The notes under the pieces: generated by a model
What the model was told of the DNA's origin: nothing
Databases searched by the model: none
Seen by the model: only the letters and a program-made list of their open reading frames with translations
From: Mucidula mucida
Lineage: Eukaryota > Basidiomycota > Agaricomycetes > Agaricales > Physalacriaceae
Length of the DNA stretch: 11,780 bases
Assembly (NCBI GenBank): GCA_015501055.1
Contig: JADNYV010000964.1
Coordinates: forward strand, 1-11,780
Direction: 5' to 3'
Made by a program: the position numbers and the translations under genes
Shown: piece after piece, positions 1 to 9,443 of the stretch
Layout: each line of letters starts with the position of its first letter
Position numbering within the stretch: the first letter of the stretch is position 1

Positions 1-177
1 GGTGGAAATATTCATGTGTTCGGTTGTCCAAAGACAGGGCTACGGAGAAGGTATGTTCCCGTCGATGATGGCCTGGAATTCATTGGACTGACCTCTCGGC
101 AGGCTTCCGGTGGATCTCGCAATACGTGGGTAATAGCCCATGCCTCTCTAAACTTACTAACCTAGCTCCAGATCTAA
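1..177 (+). CDS. Probable 3' end of an unrecognised spliced gene (partial)
   Basis: No protein family is recognised. The support is splice architecture. A GTATGT donor at 51, a CTGAC branch-like motif near 88 and a CAG acceptor ending at 102 outline a 52-nt intron, the usual size in this window. A second intron is suggested by a GTGGGT donor at 126, a perfect TACTAAC branch site at 155-161 and an acceptor ending at 171. In the frame that joins these, the last residues read GYGEGFRWISQY followed by Ile and a TAA at 175-177. The other two frames of the first exon are also open, so the reading frame is an inference. The 5' part lies outside the window. It could instead be untranslated sequence of a neighbouring transcript. 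Confidence 0.35.
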
Positions 178-322
178 ACGGTGTTCTTTGTCCAATGGTT
201 GATATCGTTAGAATTTGGAGTACTGCTTATGGTCGCATTTTTCCTTTTACCTTACTCGCCGTCATGTAACCTGGCTTTGGTAGCAATTACCTTTCGTTCC
301 TCTGTTAGGTATGACTGTTGTC

Positions 323-329
323 TATATAA
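323..329 (+). promoter_or_regulatory. TATA-like element of the TPR-CHAT gene
   Basis: TATATAA lies about 120 bp upstream of the ATG at 451. An open frame runs back to 181 across this element, but its translation there resembles nothing in the family. The TATA box supports starting the protein at 451 and treating 178-450 as promoter plus leader. No other element was recognised in that stretch. Confidence 0.4.
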
Positions 330-450
330 TCAGCATCTGGTCCTGGCCTTCTCTGCAAGTTTGACTCTGAGTGTGACACCAACGGGCAACACGGCGGCGG
401 GTGCCTGCAGAACAGGCGCCGTCCGTTTGCACCGGTTTACACCTGCATTC

Positions 451-3400
451 ATGTCAGATTCGAAGATTCACGGTTTCATGTCCGCGGCGCAGGAAAAGTA
501 TGAGTCCTGGTGCTGTACCAATCGTTCCAGCGACTTGGACAGCTGCATACAATGCTGTTTGAATGCCGTGTCATCCGCTTCTCCAGCATTCTTTGTACCA
601 GTCTTCCATCTTCTAGGCAAAGCGTTGTGTTCCCGGGCCGTTCAGAGTTCTTCTCTGCAAGAACTCGACGAAGGGATCGAATACCTTCACACCGCGATAA
701 CCAACGAGTATTCTACCCCCGAGTGTCTTACTTCCGGCGTGTTAGCTGATCTTGCATCTGCGCTCCATTCACGCTGGCACCTGGATAACCAACTCGACGA
801 TCTTAATGCCTCCATCCAGCTTCGACGGCTCGTTCTGTCGGTCTCCTCCACTTACCCTTGCGAAACTCAAATCGCGTCCATTGCTGCGTTGTCTACAGCA
901 CTCTTCCTGCGCTTTACACATTTCCCTCGCATGGCCGATTTACGCGAAGTTGTCGAACTTGATAGACGTGCGCTCGAGCTATCATTTGACGATCGCTCTC
1001 GTCTTCGAGGTCTGTGTACCATGGCACAGTCGCTTTTGGTTCAATGGGAGTATGACGGGGAATCGAACCATGTTGAGAGTGCCATAAATATTCTACGCGA
1101 GGCTGTCGCTATCGGGCGGTCTATGCCGAATGGCGCTCTCGACTACGCACTCACACTCAATGCGTTATCCGAGGCCATTCAGTACCAGCTCAGTCTTTCT
1201 AAAGAAGACATTGATGAATGTGTATCATTGGATACGCTCGCTCTTACATACGTCCCCAAAGGGCACCGAGAACGCCCGCTGGCGCTGGCGGCCCTCGCCA
1301 CCACCATTCTTGTCCGCTACACGATCTCATTCCAGAACGATGATTTCGTGCTCTATAATGCTCTCCACGACGAACTTCGATCCATACTGGATGCAGGGTA
1401 TCAGGATGCGGCTACCCTCGCCGATTATTGGGCCTTTACTCAAAACATTGGTCCGTACGACTCCGAACGTTCGGCGCTCACTTTCATCTTCCGCCAACGC
1501 CTTTTCATTATCCGAGCCGAAACACAGCCAAATGAAGCAGTCGTTAATACACCTTACGCGCGAAAAATCGGTCCTGGTGTATTCCTCAGACGCCTTGTTG
1601 ATCCCATAGGATGCGGAACGTTGGCGATGGCGTGGTTCATAGACCTACAGGACGCATCCAGTGAAGAGCAACGCAAGGCGAAGAGGGGCACCATAGCATG
1701 GGCGTGTCGCGGAAAATTAATCCAGGCCTCACCTAGAGCAGTGAAGCCTTTTACAGGCAGCATACGAGAGGTCGAGGAAGAATGGCTTGCGTATATGCCT
1801 GTAAAGGACGATCATCCATGGGCATGGGCATTTTATGTTCGATTCCCCATACAGCTTTGGCTCGACGCCGATGATTATAATCTCAAGGCGTTGCAGACGG
1901 CTCAGAAGTACGCGCATCGTGCATGGGATATACACCCGAGTAATGTGCCATGGGGATACCAAATTCTAGGGCACATCGCTCACCTGTACATTTTGCAGGC
2001 CCAGAAAGAATGCGAGGATGGGGCGACACCGCTGGAGGCGCTTGACCCAGCAATTCATTACGCAGAAATGGCGTCAAAAACATGTCCACCGTCCCGCCGC
2101 TGCGAGGTTGAACTGAATGCAGTCGACGCGTATATTATGAAACATCGCCTCTTGCCTAACGATTCCTCCTTCCTAACATGCGCTATCGATATCTGTAGGA
2201 AAAATTGTACTGATACAGATGTCGATGCCTGGGACCGGTGCACGTTCGCTGATAGATTGGTTGACATTGCGAAGGAGTTTGGGGTGCACGTATTGGAGGC
2301 CCTTCTTCTCTCTTTCGAGAGTGTCTATGACATAATCTCCGAGAAGTTCAACATACACGACGCAGTCGAAGACATTAACTACCTCGCATTGTCTGATGCA
2401 CTCTCGACCGCGGCAGAGCAGTGCTTCAAAGTAGGTGCGCATGAGGATGTGCTCAGGATGTTGGAAAAAGGAAGAGGGATGGTATGGGCAAGGCTTGTCC
2501 AGCTGCAAGCCCGCAGAGTAAAGGGGGGAAATCAGTCAGGAAATGACGTGGCACAATTGAAGTTGATGTTGGAGGCAGCGGCGGACGAGCGGGCAGAGGA
2601 AGAGGAGCCAAGGAAACGCAGGCTGAATATTGGCTGTAGGCAGAGGAGATTGGACATGGAGATTCGATGTTTGACGAATCGCGTTCAGGATCGTTCACCT
2701 CTGCTTGTCCAGGATGGCCGGCCCTTCATGAGTGCTGTTATCCAAGGCATATCTCCAGTCGTCGTCCTGTTTGCTGGTGTTCATCGTTGCGATGCCCTGG
2801 TGATCAATGGCCCGACTTATACCATCCAACACATCCATCTACTAGAATGCGACCGGAATACATTGAATGCTCTTGTCCTGAAGATGCACGACGCACTGAA
2901 GGACGAAGGCCTTACCCGTGGTTCCCCAAGGTTTGCGGTCCGAATCGATGAAGTCGGGGATGCACCACAATATCCATTCGAGGATGTGCTTGCTGATACT
3001 TGGAGGATAATTGTAGAGCCGATACTAAAGGCGCTTCAGATCAAGGTAAGGACGAGATCAGAGAGATTACTAGCTGTGGCAAAAGGCTTATTGCATCCTT
3101 AGCCATCCTCCTGTCCACCTCGACTCTGGTGGTATCCGACTGGTCCTTTCTGGCAGCTTCCGTTACACGCTGCAGGATTATACCAGCCGGACGATGGCGG
3201 GGTCTCTTCTACCAGCGTCATGGACTATGTCGTATCATCCTACCTCCCGCCGTTCAACGTGACATCGACGAGGATTCTTCGCAAATCGCTTCAGCCGGAA
3301 CAGCCGCAAATTTTAGCCGTCTACCAAAGTGCATTTCACAGTCACAGCCCACTGCCCAATGTTGAGCCTGAAGTTCGAAAGATAGCTGAAATAGCCAGTC

Positions 3401-3960
3401 AGCGAGGGATCCCTATCACTGTGCTGGGAAAAAAGGACGCCACAATAAACTCTATTATTAGTGCACTGCCCAAGGCAAATATAGTGCACTTTGCGCTCCA
3501 CGGGCAGCAACATGTGGATGCACCAATGGATAGCTCCTTGTTGCTGGATAATGGGACTCAACTCAAGCTGTCGCACTTGATGGAGTTGAATCTACCAAAC
3601 GCAGACCTCGTATTCCTTAGCGCGTGCGAGACAGCGACCGGAGATAAGAAGGTGTCGGAGGAGGTCATTCATATTGCAGGTGAGTGAGCACACCAAAATG
3701 TCCAGATCGACTGATTTTACGCGCTCATTCTCTCAGCTGCCATGATGTTTGTAGGCTTTCGTAGTGCAATTGGGACTATGTGGAGCATCAACGACAAGGA
3801 TGGACCTGAAGTAGCGGGGGAGACGTACCACAACTTGCTGAATAAAGCGATGGAGCCGGCGCGCGCACTGCACGAGAGTATGAACATGATGCGGAGGCGA
3901 CAAGGAGTATCAGCGATTCGATGGGCTCCCTTTGTTCATCTAGGAATAAAAGTACAATAG
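451..3960 (+). CDS. TPR-CHAT domain putative cysteine protease
   Basis: Exons are 451-3045, 3103-3679 and 3737-3960 (introns of 57 nt each), giving 1131 residues. Residues about 60-300 carry degenerate TPR-like helical repeats (for example LADLASALHSRW and ALFLRFTHF units). More helical repeats follow near 460-530. A segment near 648-685 with LEKGRGMVWARL resembles the helical linker that precedes CHAT in fungal TPR-CHAT proteins. A Glu/Arg-rich probable coiled coil follows. The CHAT domain (caspase HetF associated with TPRs, clan CD peptidase fold) covers about 730-1131. Its landmarks are HRCDALVI, RLWWYPTGPF, HFALHG and FLSACET, ending in RWAPFVHLGI. His998 and Cys1040 form the expected catalytic dyad. 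Splicing is supported because both junctions restore conserved motifs, the second giving IAAAMMFVGFR. A downstream ATG at 478 is an alternative start. By family knowledge CHAT proteins are proteases or protease-like regulators; the substrate here is unknown and the TPR part probably senses or binds a partner. Confidence 0.9.
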
Positions 3961-4105
3961 ACTCACGAGAAACGATTACGGTGGGAGAGTTGGGTTGATA
4001 TGCCATCAATGTCCCTAGCATTGTACCATTGCATCCGAGGAAAGCATAAACAAGGTAACAACGTCCGGGTTTCTCGCAGATACAAAAGAGTGTATTGCAC
4101 ATGCG

Positions 4106-4460
4106 CTATCTCTTTTTCTTGTCTTTCACTGCGTCCTCGTCAGTGCATTCATTTAGAATTGAAGAGAAAGTACGTACCCTTTTCCTTCTTCTTTTTCGGC
4201 GCACCCTTGCCTCTCCTCTTCTTGTCCGCCACGTCCTGCAGACGGGTCACCTCTGGCTCATTGACAATCTCCAATTCTGGGTATTGTCGCATTATTTTAG
4301 CGATATTGAGAGTAGGTGGGTAGTATTCCATCATGGAGGGACCGCGTAAACGCGCGCGCAGATATTTTGCGCCGGTTCGCACATTATGCGGGTTATAAGT
4401 CGTCTGAAATATGGAGCATTGCAGCTTCTTGAGTGCTGTTAGCCGCGCAGGCGCAGCCAT
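4106..4460 (-). CDS. RSM27: Mitochondrial small-subunit ribosomal protein mS33 (Rsm27 family)
   Basis: Two exons, 4460-4178 and 4128-4106, are separated by a 49-nt intron with a GTACGT donor and a CAG acceptor. They give 101 residues, close to the family's usual 100-110. The protein is basic, with an N-terminal ALKKLQCSIFQTTYNP segment, then RTGAKYLRARLRGP and YYPP, and a Lys-rich tail (KKRRGKGAPKKKKEK then VKDKKKR after splicing), as in fungal mS33 proteins of the mitochondrial ribosome small subunit. Without the splice the frame would run to a different stop at 4149-4151. The ATG at 4460 was chosen because the MAAPARL beginning matches the family; an in-frame ATG at 4526 would add 22 residues. 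It is divergent from PIG-M, with a 64-bp gap between the start codons, and converges with the CHAT gene. Confidence 0.88.
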
Positions 4461-4524
4461 GATGGTGGCAGGAGCAAACTTGGGAAACCCTAAAATTGGG
4501 TTCTGACTGCTTCCTGCTGCCACC
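4461..4524. promoter_or_regulatory. Very short divergent promoter between mS33 and PIG-M genes
   Basis: Only 64 bp separate the two start codons, so this stretch must hold promoter and leader sequence for both directions unless transcription starts inside the opposite gene. No TATA box is visible. The + strand ATG at 4525 has a near-ideal GCCACCATG context. Confidence 0.6.
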
Positions 4525-6032
4525 ATGACCGCGACGGCTTTAGTTCGCGATGTCTGGTCTTTTCCCTACCTAATACTGGTTTCTGTCGCTGTTCGCGTTG
4601 CGCTTATACTTTACAGTGAATGGCACGATGCGAGGTCGCTTGTGAAGTACACCGACATCGACTACCGTGTCTTTAGCGATGCAGCTGCCTATCTCCTGCA
4701 TCCTGGGCCAGGTGCCGCGAATCACGCCCAAGGGCCGCTGAAGAACTGGTTTGGAATTGATTTACTGTTTGGAGAGTACGTGATTCTTAAGTAAGGCTGA
4801 GAGCACAGTACCAACGTCCACTTCAGCCCGTACACTCGCGAAACATATCGATACACGCCGTTACTGGCTCTTCTTCTGGCACCGAATGAATGGTTGCACC
4901 CCTCATTCGGAAAATATCTCTTTGCCGCGTGCGATATCGTCAATGGGATCCTCATCTACCGTCTTCTGCTCACAGTGATTCTTCCTGCCACGCTTGGTTC
5001 CGCTAAGGACGGTGTGCATCGGGACATCAAGAAACTCGCGATAAAATACACTGCTATTCATCTCTTGAATCCGATGGTTTTCTCCATATCGACTAGAGGC
5101 TCGTCAGAGTCTGTTCTTTGCCTGTTCGTTCTTCTTACACTGCACGCGGCTCTCACGAAGCGGTGGAGGGTGGCGGCCGTGTTGTTAGGTGTTAGCACGC
5201 ACTGGAAAATATATCCTGGCGTCTATGGACTAGCTTGTCTTGGGGTAATAGGGTCTGTTCAAAGCAGACCGACCTGGAAGACATATTTTACATGTCTGGT
5301 CCAGTGGCAGACGATATCCTTCGGACTTATGAGCCTCTTTACCTTCGTGTCTCTTGGAGTGGGGTGTTTCCTGATGTATGACTTTTACACTAGTATCGCC
5401 TCGCGTATTAATTGTTCATACCTAGATGGGGAGAGCCGTTTCTTCAAGAAACATATCTATATCATCTTCATCGTCTCGATCACCGACATAATTTTTCTCC
5501 CTACTTCTACTTGACCTATCTCACCTATCCGCAACCACTCAACTCGACAAATGAAGCGCTCCAAGTTGCAAAATGGGAAGCTATACTTCGATCACCTCTC
5601 GTCAGCTTCGTTCCTCAAATGGTTCTAACCCTTGGGTCTGGTCTTTTATTCGGACACAAGGGCGATTTGGTATTCGCTTGGTTCGTACAAACGTCGGTCT
5701 TCGTAGTGTTCAATAAAGTTTGTACATCACAGGTATGGCACGGCAAGCATAGTCGACGGAAACTTGTGACTGATGCAACTCAACAGTATTTCCTGTGGTA
5801 TCTTCTCTTTCTGCCACTGCTACTACCCTCTCTCAACATGTCGCGCTGGAAAGGCTTTGCGTTGGTAACGGTCTGGGCCACAGTTCAAGGGCTGTGGCTT
5901 AGCGAGGGATACCAACTGGAGTTCATGGGTAGTAACGTTTTCTTCAATTTGTGGGTACGAGGCCTCATCTACGTCGTCGGAAATTGTTGGGTCCTCAGTG
6001 GTATTATGGATGCGTACAAGAAATGCGGTTGA
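4525..6032 (+). CDS. GPI14: GPI mannosyltransferase 1 (PIG-M / Gpi14)
   Basis: Exons are 4525-4775, 4827-5375, 5426-5732 and 5787-6032 (introns 51, 50 and 54 nt), giving 450 residues against about 400-425 in human and yeast. The enzyme adds the first mannose (alpha-1,4) to glucosaminyl-phosphatidylinositol on the lumenal side of the ER membrane, using dolichol-phosphate mannose (GT-C fold, GT50 family). The lumenal YTDIDY motif supplies the DxD (Asp44, Asp46). Other landmarks are TYRYTPLLALLL, FGKYLF, HWKIYP, RLDHRHNFSPYFY and FNKVCTSQYFLWY. Many hydrophobic segments indicate a polytopic membrane protein. Each splice restores a conserved block: GD-PYTRETYRYTP, CFLI-WGEPFLQETYLYH and CTSQ-YFLWY. 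Compared with the human protein there are about 22 extra residues between DAAAY and PYTRETYRYTP. It converges with GMF 26 bp downstream. Confidence 0.93.
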
Positions 6033-6058
6033 GATTTATACATTTGTGCTGCGATTAA

Positions 6059-6686
6059 TCAATGACTGCCTAGTTTACTGTCAATTGCCTCCGTGGTGAG
6101 TCCGTCGGGCCCATCTCGCATTTCAATGACCTTGCTAACACCAGCCTATAGGAAGTAGTCAGCGGTAGTTGGAGGGAGACGGAGCCGCCACAAACGGTGT
6201 TTTGAAAGTTGAGCAATGCACTCGCATGTAATGTAAGAAGTCCTAGCGTAGTTGAGCTTGATATGATATGTGATCAGGCTGGTGAGGACAGACCAGTTTC
6301 ACTTGTTGTGGGTGCCCAGTTCAAGAGGACTAGAGGAAATGATTTCCTTCCGTCCGAATGGCTGACTTCGTAGCTGAGGACGACGTATCGGGGACTGTTC
6401 TCCGGTAGCTCTAGACACGTAGATGAAGGCTGAGATCTTGGGTTTTGGTCACGATCTACCTTCTGCAAGGTCCTCGACACTGATATCGTCAAACTGTTCG
6501 ACCTCCTCCATGATCAACTGGGCCTTGTTGATCTTGATGACGAGGGCAGCATGACCTGCACTGCGGCGGGCGAAGCGGAATTTCTTCAGGCTGTCTTTGA
6601 TCGCTTGAGGGATGTCAACGGTAAGGGATGTCTGTGTGGAAGCATGATGTAGCCACTTGGCCTTGGAATGGAAGAAGACAGACCAT
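6059..6686 (-). CDS. GMF1: Glia maturation factor (ADF-homology Arp2/3 regulator)
   Basis: Five exons on the minus strand: 6686-6684 (ATG only), 6631-6460, 6410-6294, 6242-6196 and 6145-6059. Introns are 52, 49, 51 and 50 nt. The product is 141 residues, essentially the standard GMF length of about 142. It is a single ADF-homology domain. Visible blocks are VDIPQAIKDSLKKFRFARR, ALVIKINKAQLIMEEVEQF, DDISVEDLAEELPENSPRYV, LSYEVSHSDGRKSFPLVL, HASALLNFQNT and GVSKVIEMRDG. Family role: GMF binds Arp2/3, promotes debranching of actin filaments and inhibits new branch nucleation, acting in the cytoplasm at cortical actin. Each junction reconnects conserved text, including E-LPENSPRY and NT-AGVSK. 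The first exon is the least certain; it rests on a GTCTGT donor directly after the ATG, a CACAG acceptor and the resulting MTSLTVDIP start. Confidence 0.92.
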
Positions 6687-6870
6687 GTTGAAGCTGTTGA
6701 GCCAAGGAGGGAGATAAGCCAGATAAGATAACTATGCGATTACTTGCCGTCGGCCACGTAAGCGACCCCTGCGATCAGCGCATGCGGTATGTCATTGTCT
6801 ATCTCGCTCGCTTTCTCTAAGATATCTCTGGTCGTTCTCCTGCTTCCTACCACTCCTTCTTGAGTTGGTG
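6687..6870. promoter_or_regulatory. Shared divergent promoter of GMF and MFS genes with a GATA cluster
   Basis: The two start codons face away from each other across 184 bp. Three GATA-factor-type motifs sit together: GATAAG at 6713-6718, GATAAG at 6722-6727 and GATAAC at 6727-6732, each preceded by A. Fungal GATA factors of nitrogen, iron or light regulation bind HGATAR-type sites, so these may control one or both genes. The cluster lies 27-46 bp upstream of the GMF ATG, so it may fall in the GMF leader. Open frames on the opposite strand of this region are not supported. Confidence 0.45.
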
Positions 6871-9443
6871 ATGTCGCGCTCAACAGAACACTCGCGACTG
6901 CGCGAATCGAGATCGCATTCTCGGCGCCCGGATGTATCGCGAAACCATTCACCTTTCCCAACGGATCCACAAGGCATAGTTTTTTCAGAGGGCGTCGTGA
7001 GCGAAGAAACTGCCGAACTCTTGCATGAATTTGTCCACCCCCACCACCATCATGCCGAAGACACTCTTATCGACCAAGAATCAGACTCTGGTGACGAAGT
7101 AGAGGCCGAACTAAGAACGCGCTCTCAACTTCCCTGGTGGAAACGACCTTCCCCAATGTGGTATGTCTAAGTTCATGCAAGTTGAAATACTCTAATGTCA
7201 AATGCAAAAGGGTTTTGGCTCTAATGCCCTTCTCCAGCATGGCATTCTCCATGACTATGGCGCCACGGGTAGAAGTGTACACGCAGCTTGCCTGCGCCGT
7301 GCACAACCCGGATGTGTTTCATGACCAGGCGGCAAATGTGCTGACTTATAATGCTGATCACGCCAACTCCATCGTGCACTTTCCTACCCACTACTTGACT
7401 TTGTATCGCAACGAGACGCTCGACGTTGCCTTGAACATAATACAGGACGATGGCAAGACTCCTGGGCGCCAGGGTTGTGCGTCAGATCCTGCAGTTCAGG
7501 CAGCCGTAGCGAAGCTAGCCGCCAGTGAATACCCAAACTCTTACGGCTTCTCCAGTTGTGACTAACGCTCTATTAGCAATGGCCGCAATCATGGGCGTTC
7601 TTGGTTGTCTGACAACTGCATGGTGGGGCTCTGTATGTCTATCGCCCATATGCGGTCGTTTTGCACTCAAGAAAACGTGATTTAGTTCTCCGATAGGATT
7701 GGTCGAACTGCGGTGCTGGGGATCTCTGTTGTCGGCCTTCTTGTCACCGATTTCAATTTTCTCGTTGTGTACACCTTTTATGACCGACTTCCGGGTGGTT
7801 ATTGGTTCCTCATTGTGGGCCCTGTCATTGAAGGCTCCCTGGGAGGTGAGAGATTTCTTCTAGTTTCGACCTAGTACAGATGTCAATTCGTTTAGGTTTG
7901 GCATCAGCTATGGCTGCCTTACACGCGTTTCTAGCAGACACGACAACGCGGGCCAATCGGTATACAAAATTTTCAGTTAATGGTCAACTGATTAACCACT
8001 TGGATTACAGTTCTCGCGTTTTTTCTCTGAGTCTTGGGCTTATTTTCTCTGGGATGGGCATAGGTCCCACACTTGGAGGTCTGCTCATCCGGGTCACTGG
8101 CGACATTCTCTCTGTTTTCTATTTCGCTACACTTACCCATTTCATCTACGCCTTCTTGATTTGGTTTATCATTCCCGAGTCATTAACCCAAGCTCAGCGG
8201 CGTATGTCGCGCGTCAAGCATAGCCATTCTAACACTGTTTCTCGTGACGGACAGAACAAGTGGACCATCTGGATGAAGCGGATATTCGGGTTCTTGAGTC
8301 CTCTCAGCGTATTCATGCCGGAAGTGACCACAGGGACGAACCCTCTCAAAACACCGAGACGCGATTGGAATCTGACCTTGGTGGCGTTTGCATATGGTTT
8401 TACTCTCACCTTAATCGTGAGTTGCGGCTCTCGTATCAATCCGCAGTTCATTTCAATGACAATGCCACGAAGGGTTCATATACATACAAGTTTCAATATG
8501 CCGCCGCTAAGTTTGGTTGGACCTCCGAGACGGTTAGTGGGACAATCTGACAGGCCTTTTCGTTACTGAAAATAGATTTTGTATGTGTAGATCGGATACT
8601 GGCTCAGCCTGGTCGGAGTAACTCGAGCCCTCTTCTTGACACTAATACTTCCGTGTACGTTCATCGTTCTCATCGCGTCGCGTGTTAGAACACGATGCTG
8701 ATCTCTGACGATAGTGGTGATCAAGTTCTTCAAAGCTAAGCCACCGGCAGAGCCTGAACGGTCTGAACGGGAAACTGAGCGTCTTCTTGCATCCGATCAG
8801 GCCGACGCGGTGTCCATGAGTGAACTTTCTGACCACTCTTCGTCAAAGAGTTTTCATCTTGAGCTCCACTCATCAGCGTTCGATTTGGGCCTCGCCCGCG
8901 TCTCTCTTGTCATCGACATGATTTCATACCTGTTAATGGCTCTTGCTACTCACCCCGTACCGTTCGCCGCCGCGAGCGTGTTTGGGTCCATCGGCACGGG
9001 GTTCTCCCCGTCCTTGCAAAGCGTTGCTCTTGAGTTGTACACACAGAGAGGCGGCACAGAATCGGGTAAACTGTTCGGTGCGCTGAGCGTTGTGCAGGCT
9101 GTCAGGTACGTTACAATCTTCTTATGGTAGATATGGACAGACAGCTGAGCGGGGAAATAGCTCCCAGATCATTGGCCCCCCACTGTACGGGTTCGTGTTC
9201 GTGAGCACGGTCTCTACGTTCCCGACGGCACTTTTCTACATGGGGGTGTTGTCGGTGTTCATATCCTTCGTGTTCTTGGCGTGTGTTCGATTGCCACACC
9301 CTGAGCATGATCACGCGACTACAAGCGACGTCGAAGAGCCTCCGGAAGGACATTCAGGCATTGCTCGGGAGGCGACACTTGTGGATATAAACGAAGATAT
9401 TGCGCCAAGCAACAAAGTAAGCCCTTCCGATAGGGCGGATTAA
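6871..9443 (+). CDS. Major facilitator superfamily transporter (12 TM, basidiomycete type)
   Basis: Ten exons: 6871-7160, 7211-7524, 7577-7632, 7686-7845, 7896-7959, 8011-8416, 8473-8532, 8591-8654, 8715-9105 and 9161-9443. Introns are 50-60 nt and the protein is 695 residues. A hydrophilic Ser/Arg-rich N-terminus of about 95 residues contains HPHHHH and ends in WWKRPSPMW. TM1 starts near residue 98. Twelve hydrophobic segments can be counted. The loop between TM2 and TM3 carries the MFS motif A as SDRIGRT, created by the splice GS-FSDRIGRTAV. The TM1-TM2 loop is long, with an NET glycosylation sequon and a CASDP motif. IGPTLGGLLIR lies in TM5. The loop between TM8 and TM9 is charged (about 60 residues), as is the C-terminal tail. 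The substrate cannot be read from sequence. The family is usually annotated as drug- or tetracycline-resistance-like general substrate transporters in the plasma or vacuolar membrane. Exon joins consistently restore MFS text, for example GSLG-GLASAMAALHAFL and QAV-SSQIIGPPLYG. Confidence 0.9.

Noticed and set aside
181..450. Open frame extending the CHAT protein upstream by 90 residues, with hydrophobic stretches that could pass for membrane segments
   Set aside because: It starts from a non-ATG codon, crosses a TATA box at 323-329 and resembles no TPR-CHAT N-terminus; the ATG at 451 is the better start.
2173..2698. Long minus-strand frames opposite the CHAT exon
   Set aside because: Shadows of a strongly supported coding exon, with no domain motifs and no splice logic.
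4000..4349. Plus-strand frames over the mS33 gene
   Set aside because: Their sequence is the reverse of a clear mS33 coding exon and its intron; no family resemblance.
6740..6970. Minus-strand 76-codon frame at the GMF/MFS boundary
   Set aside because: It overlaps the first transporter exon and the shared promoter, has no recognisable domain, and the GMF ATG with good splice signals lies just downstream.
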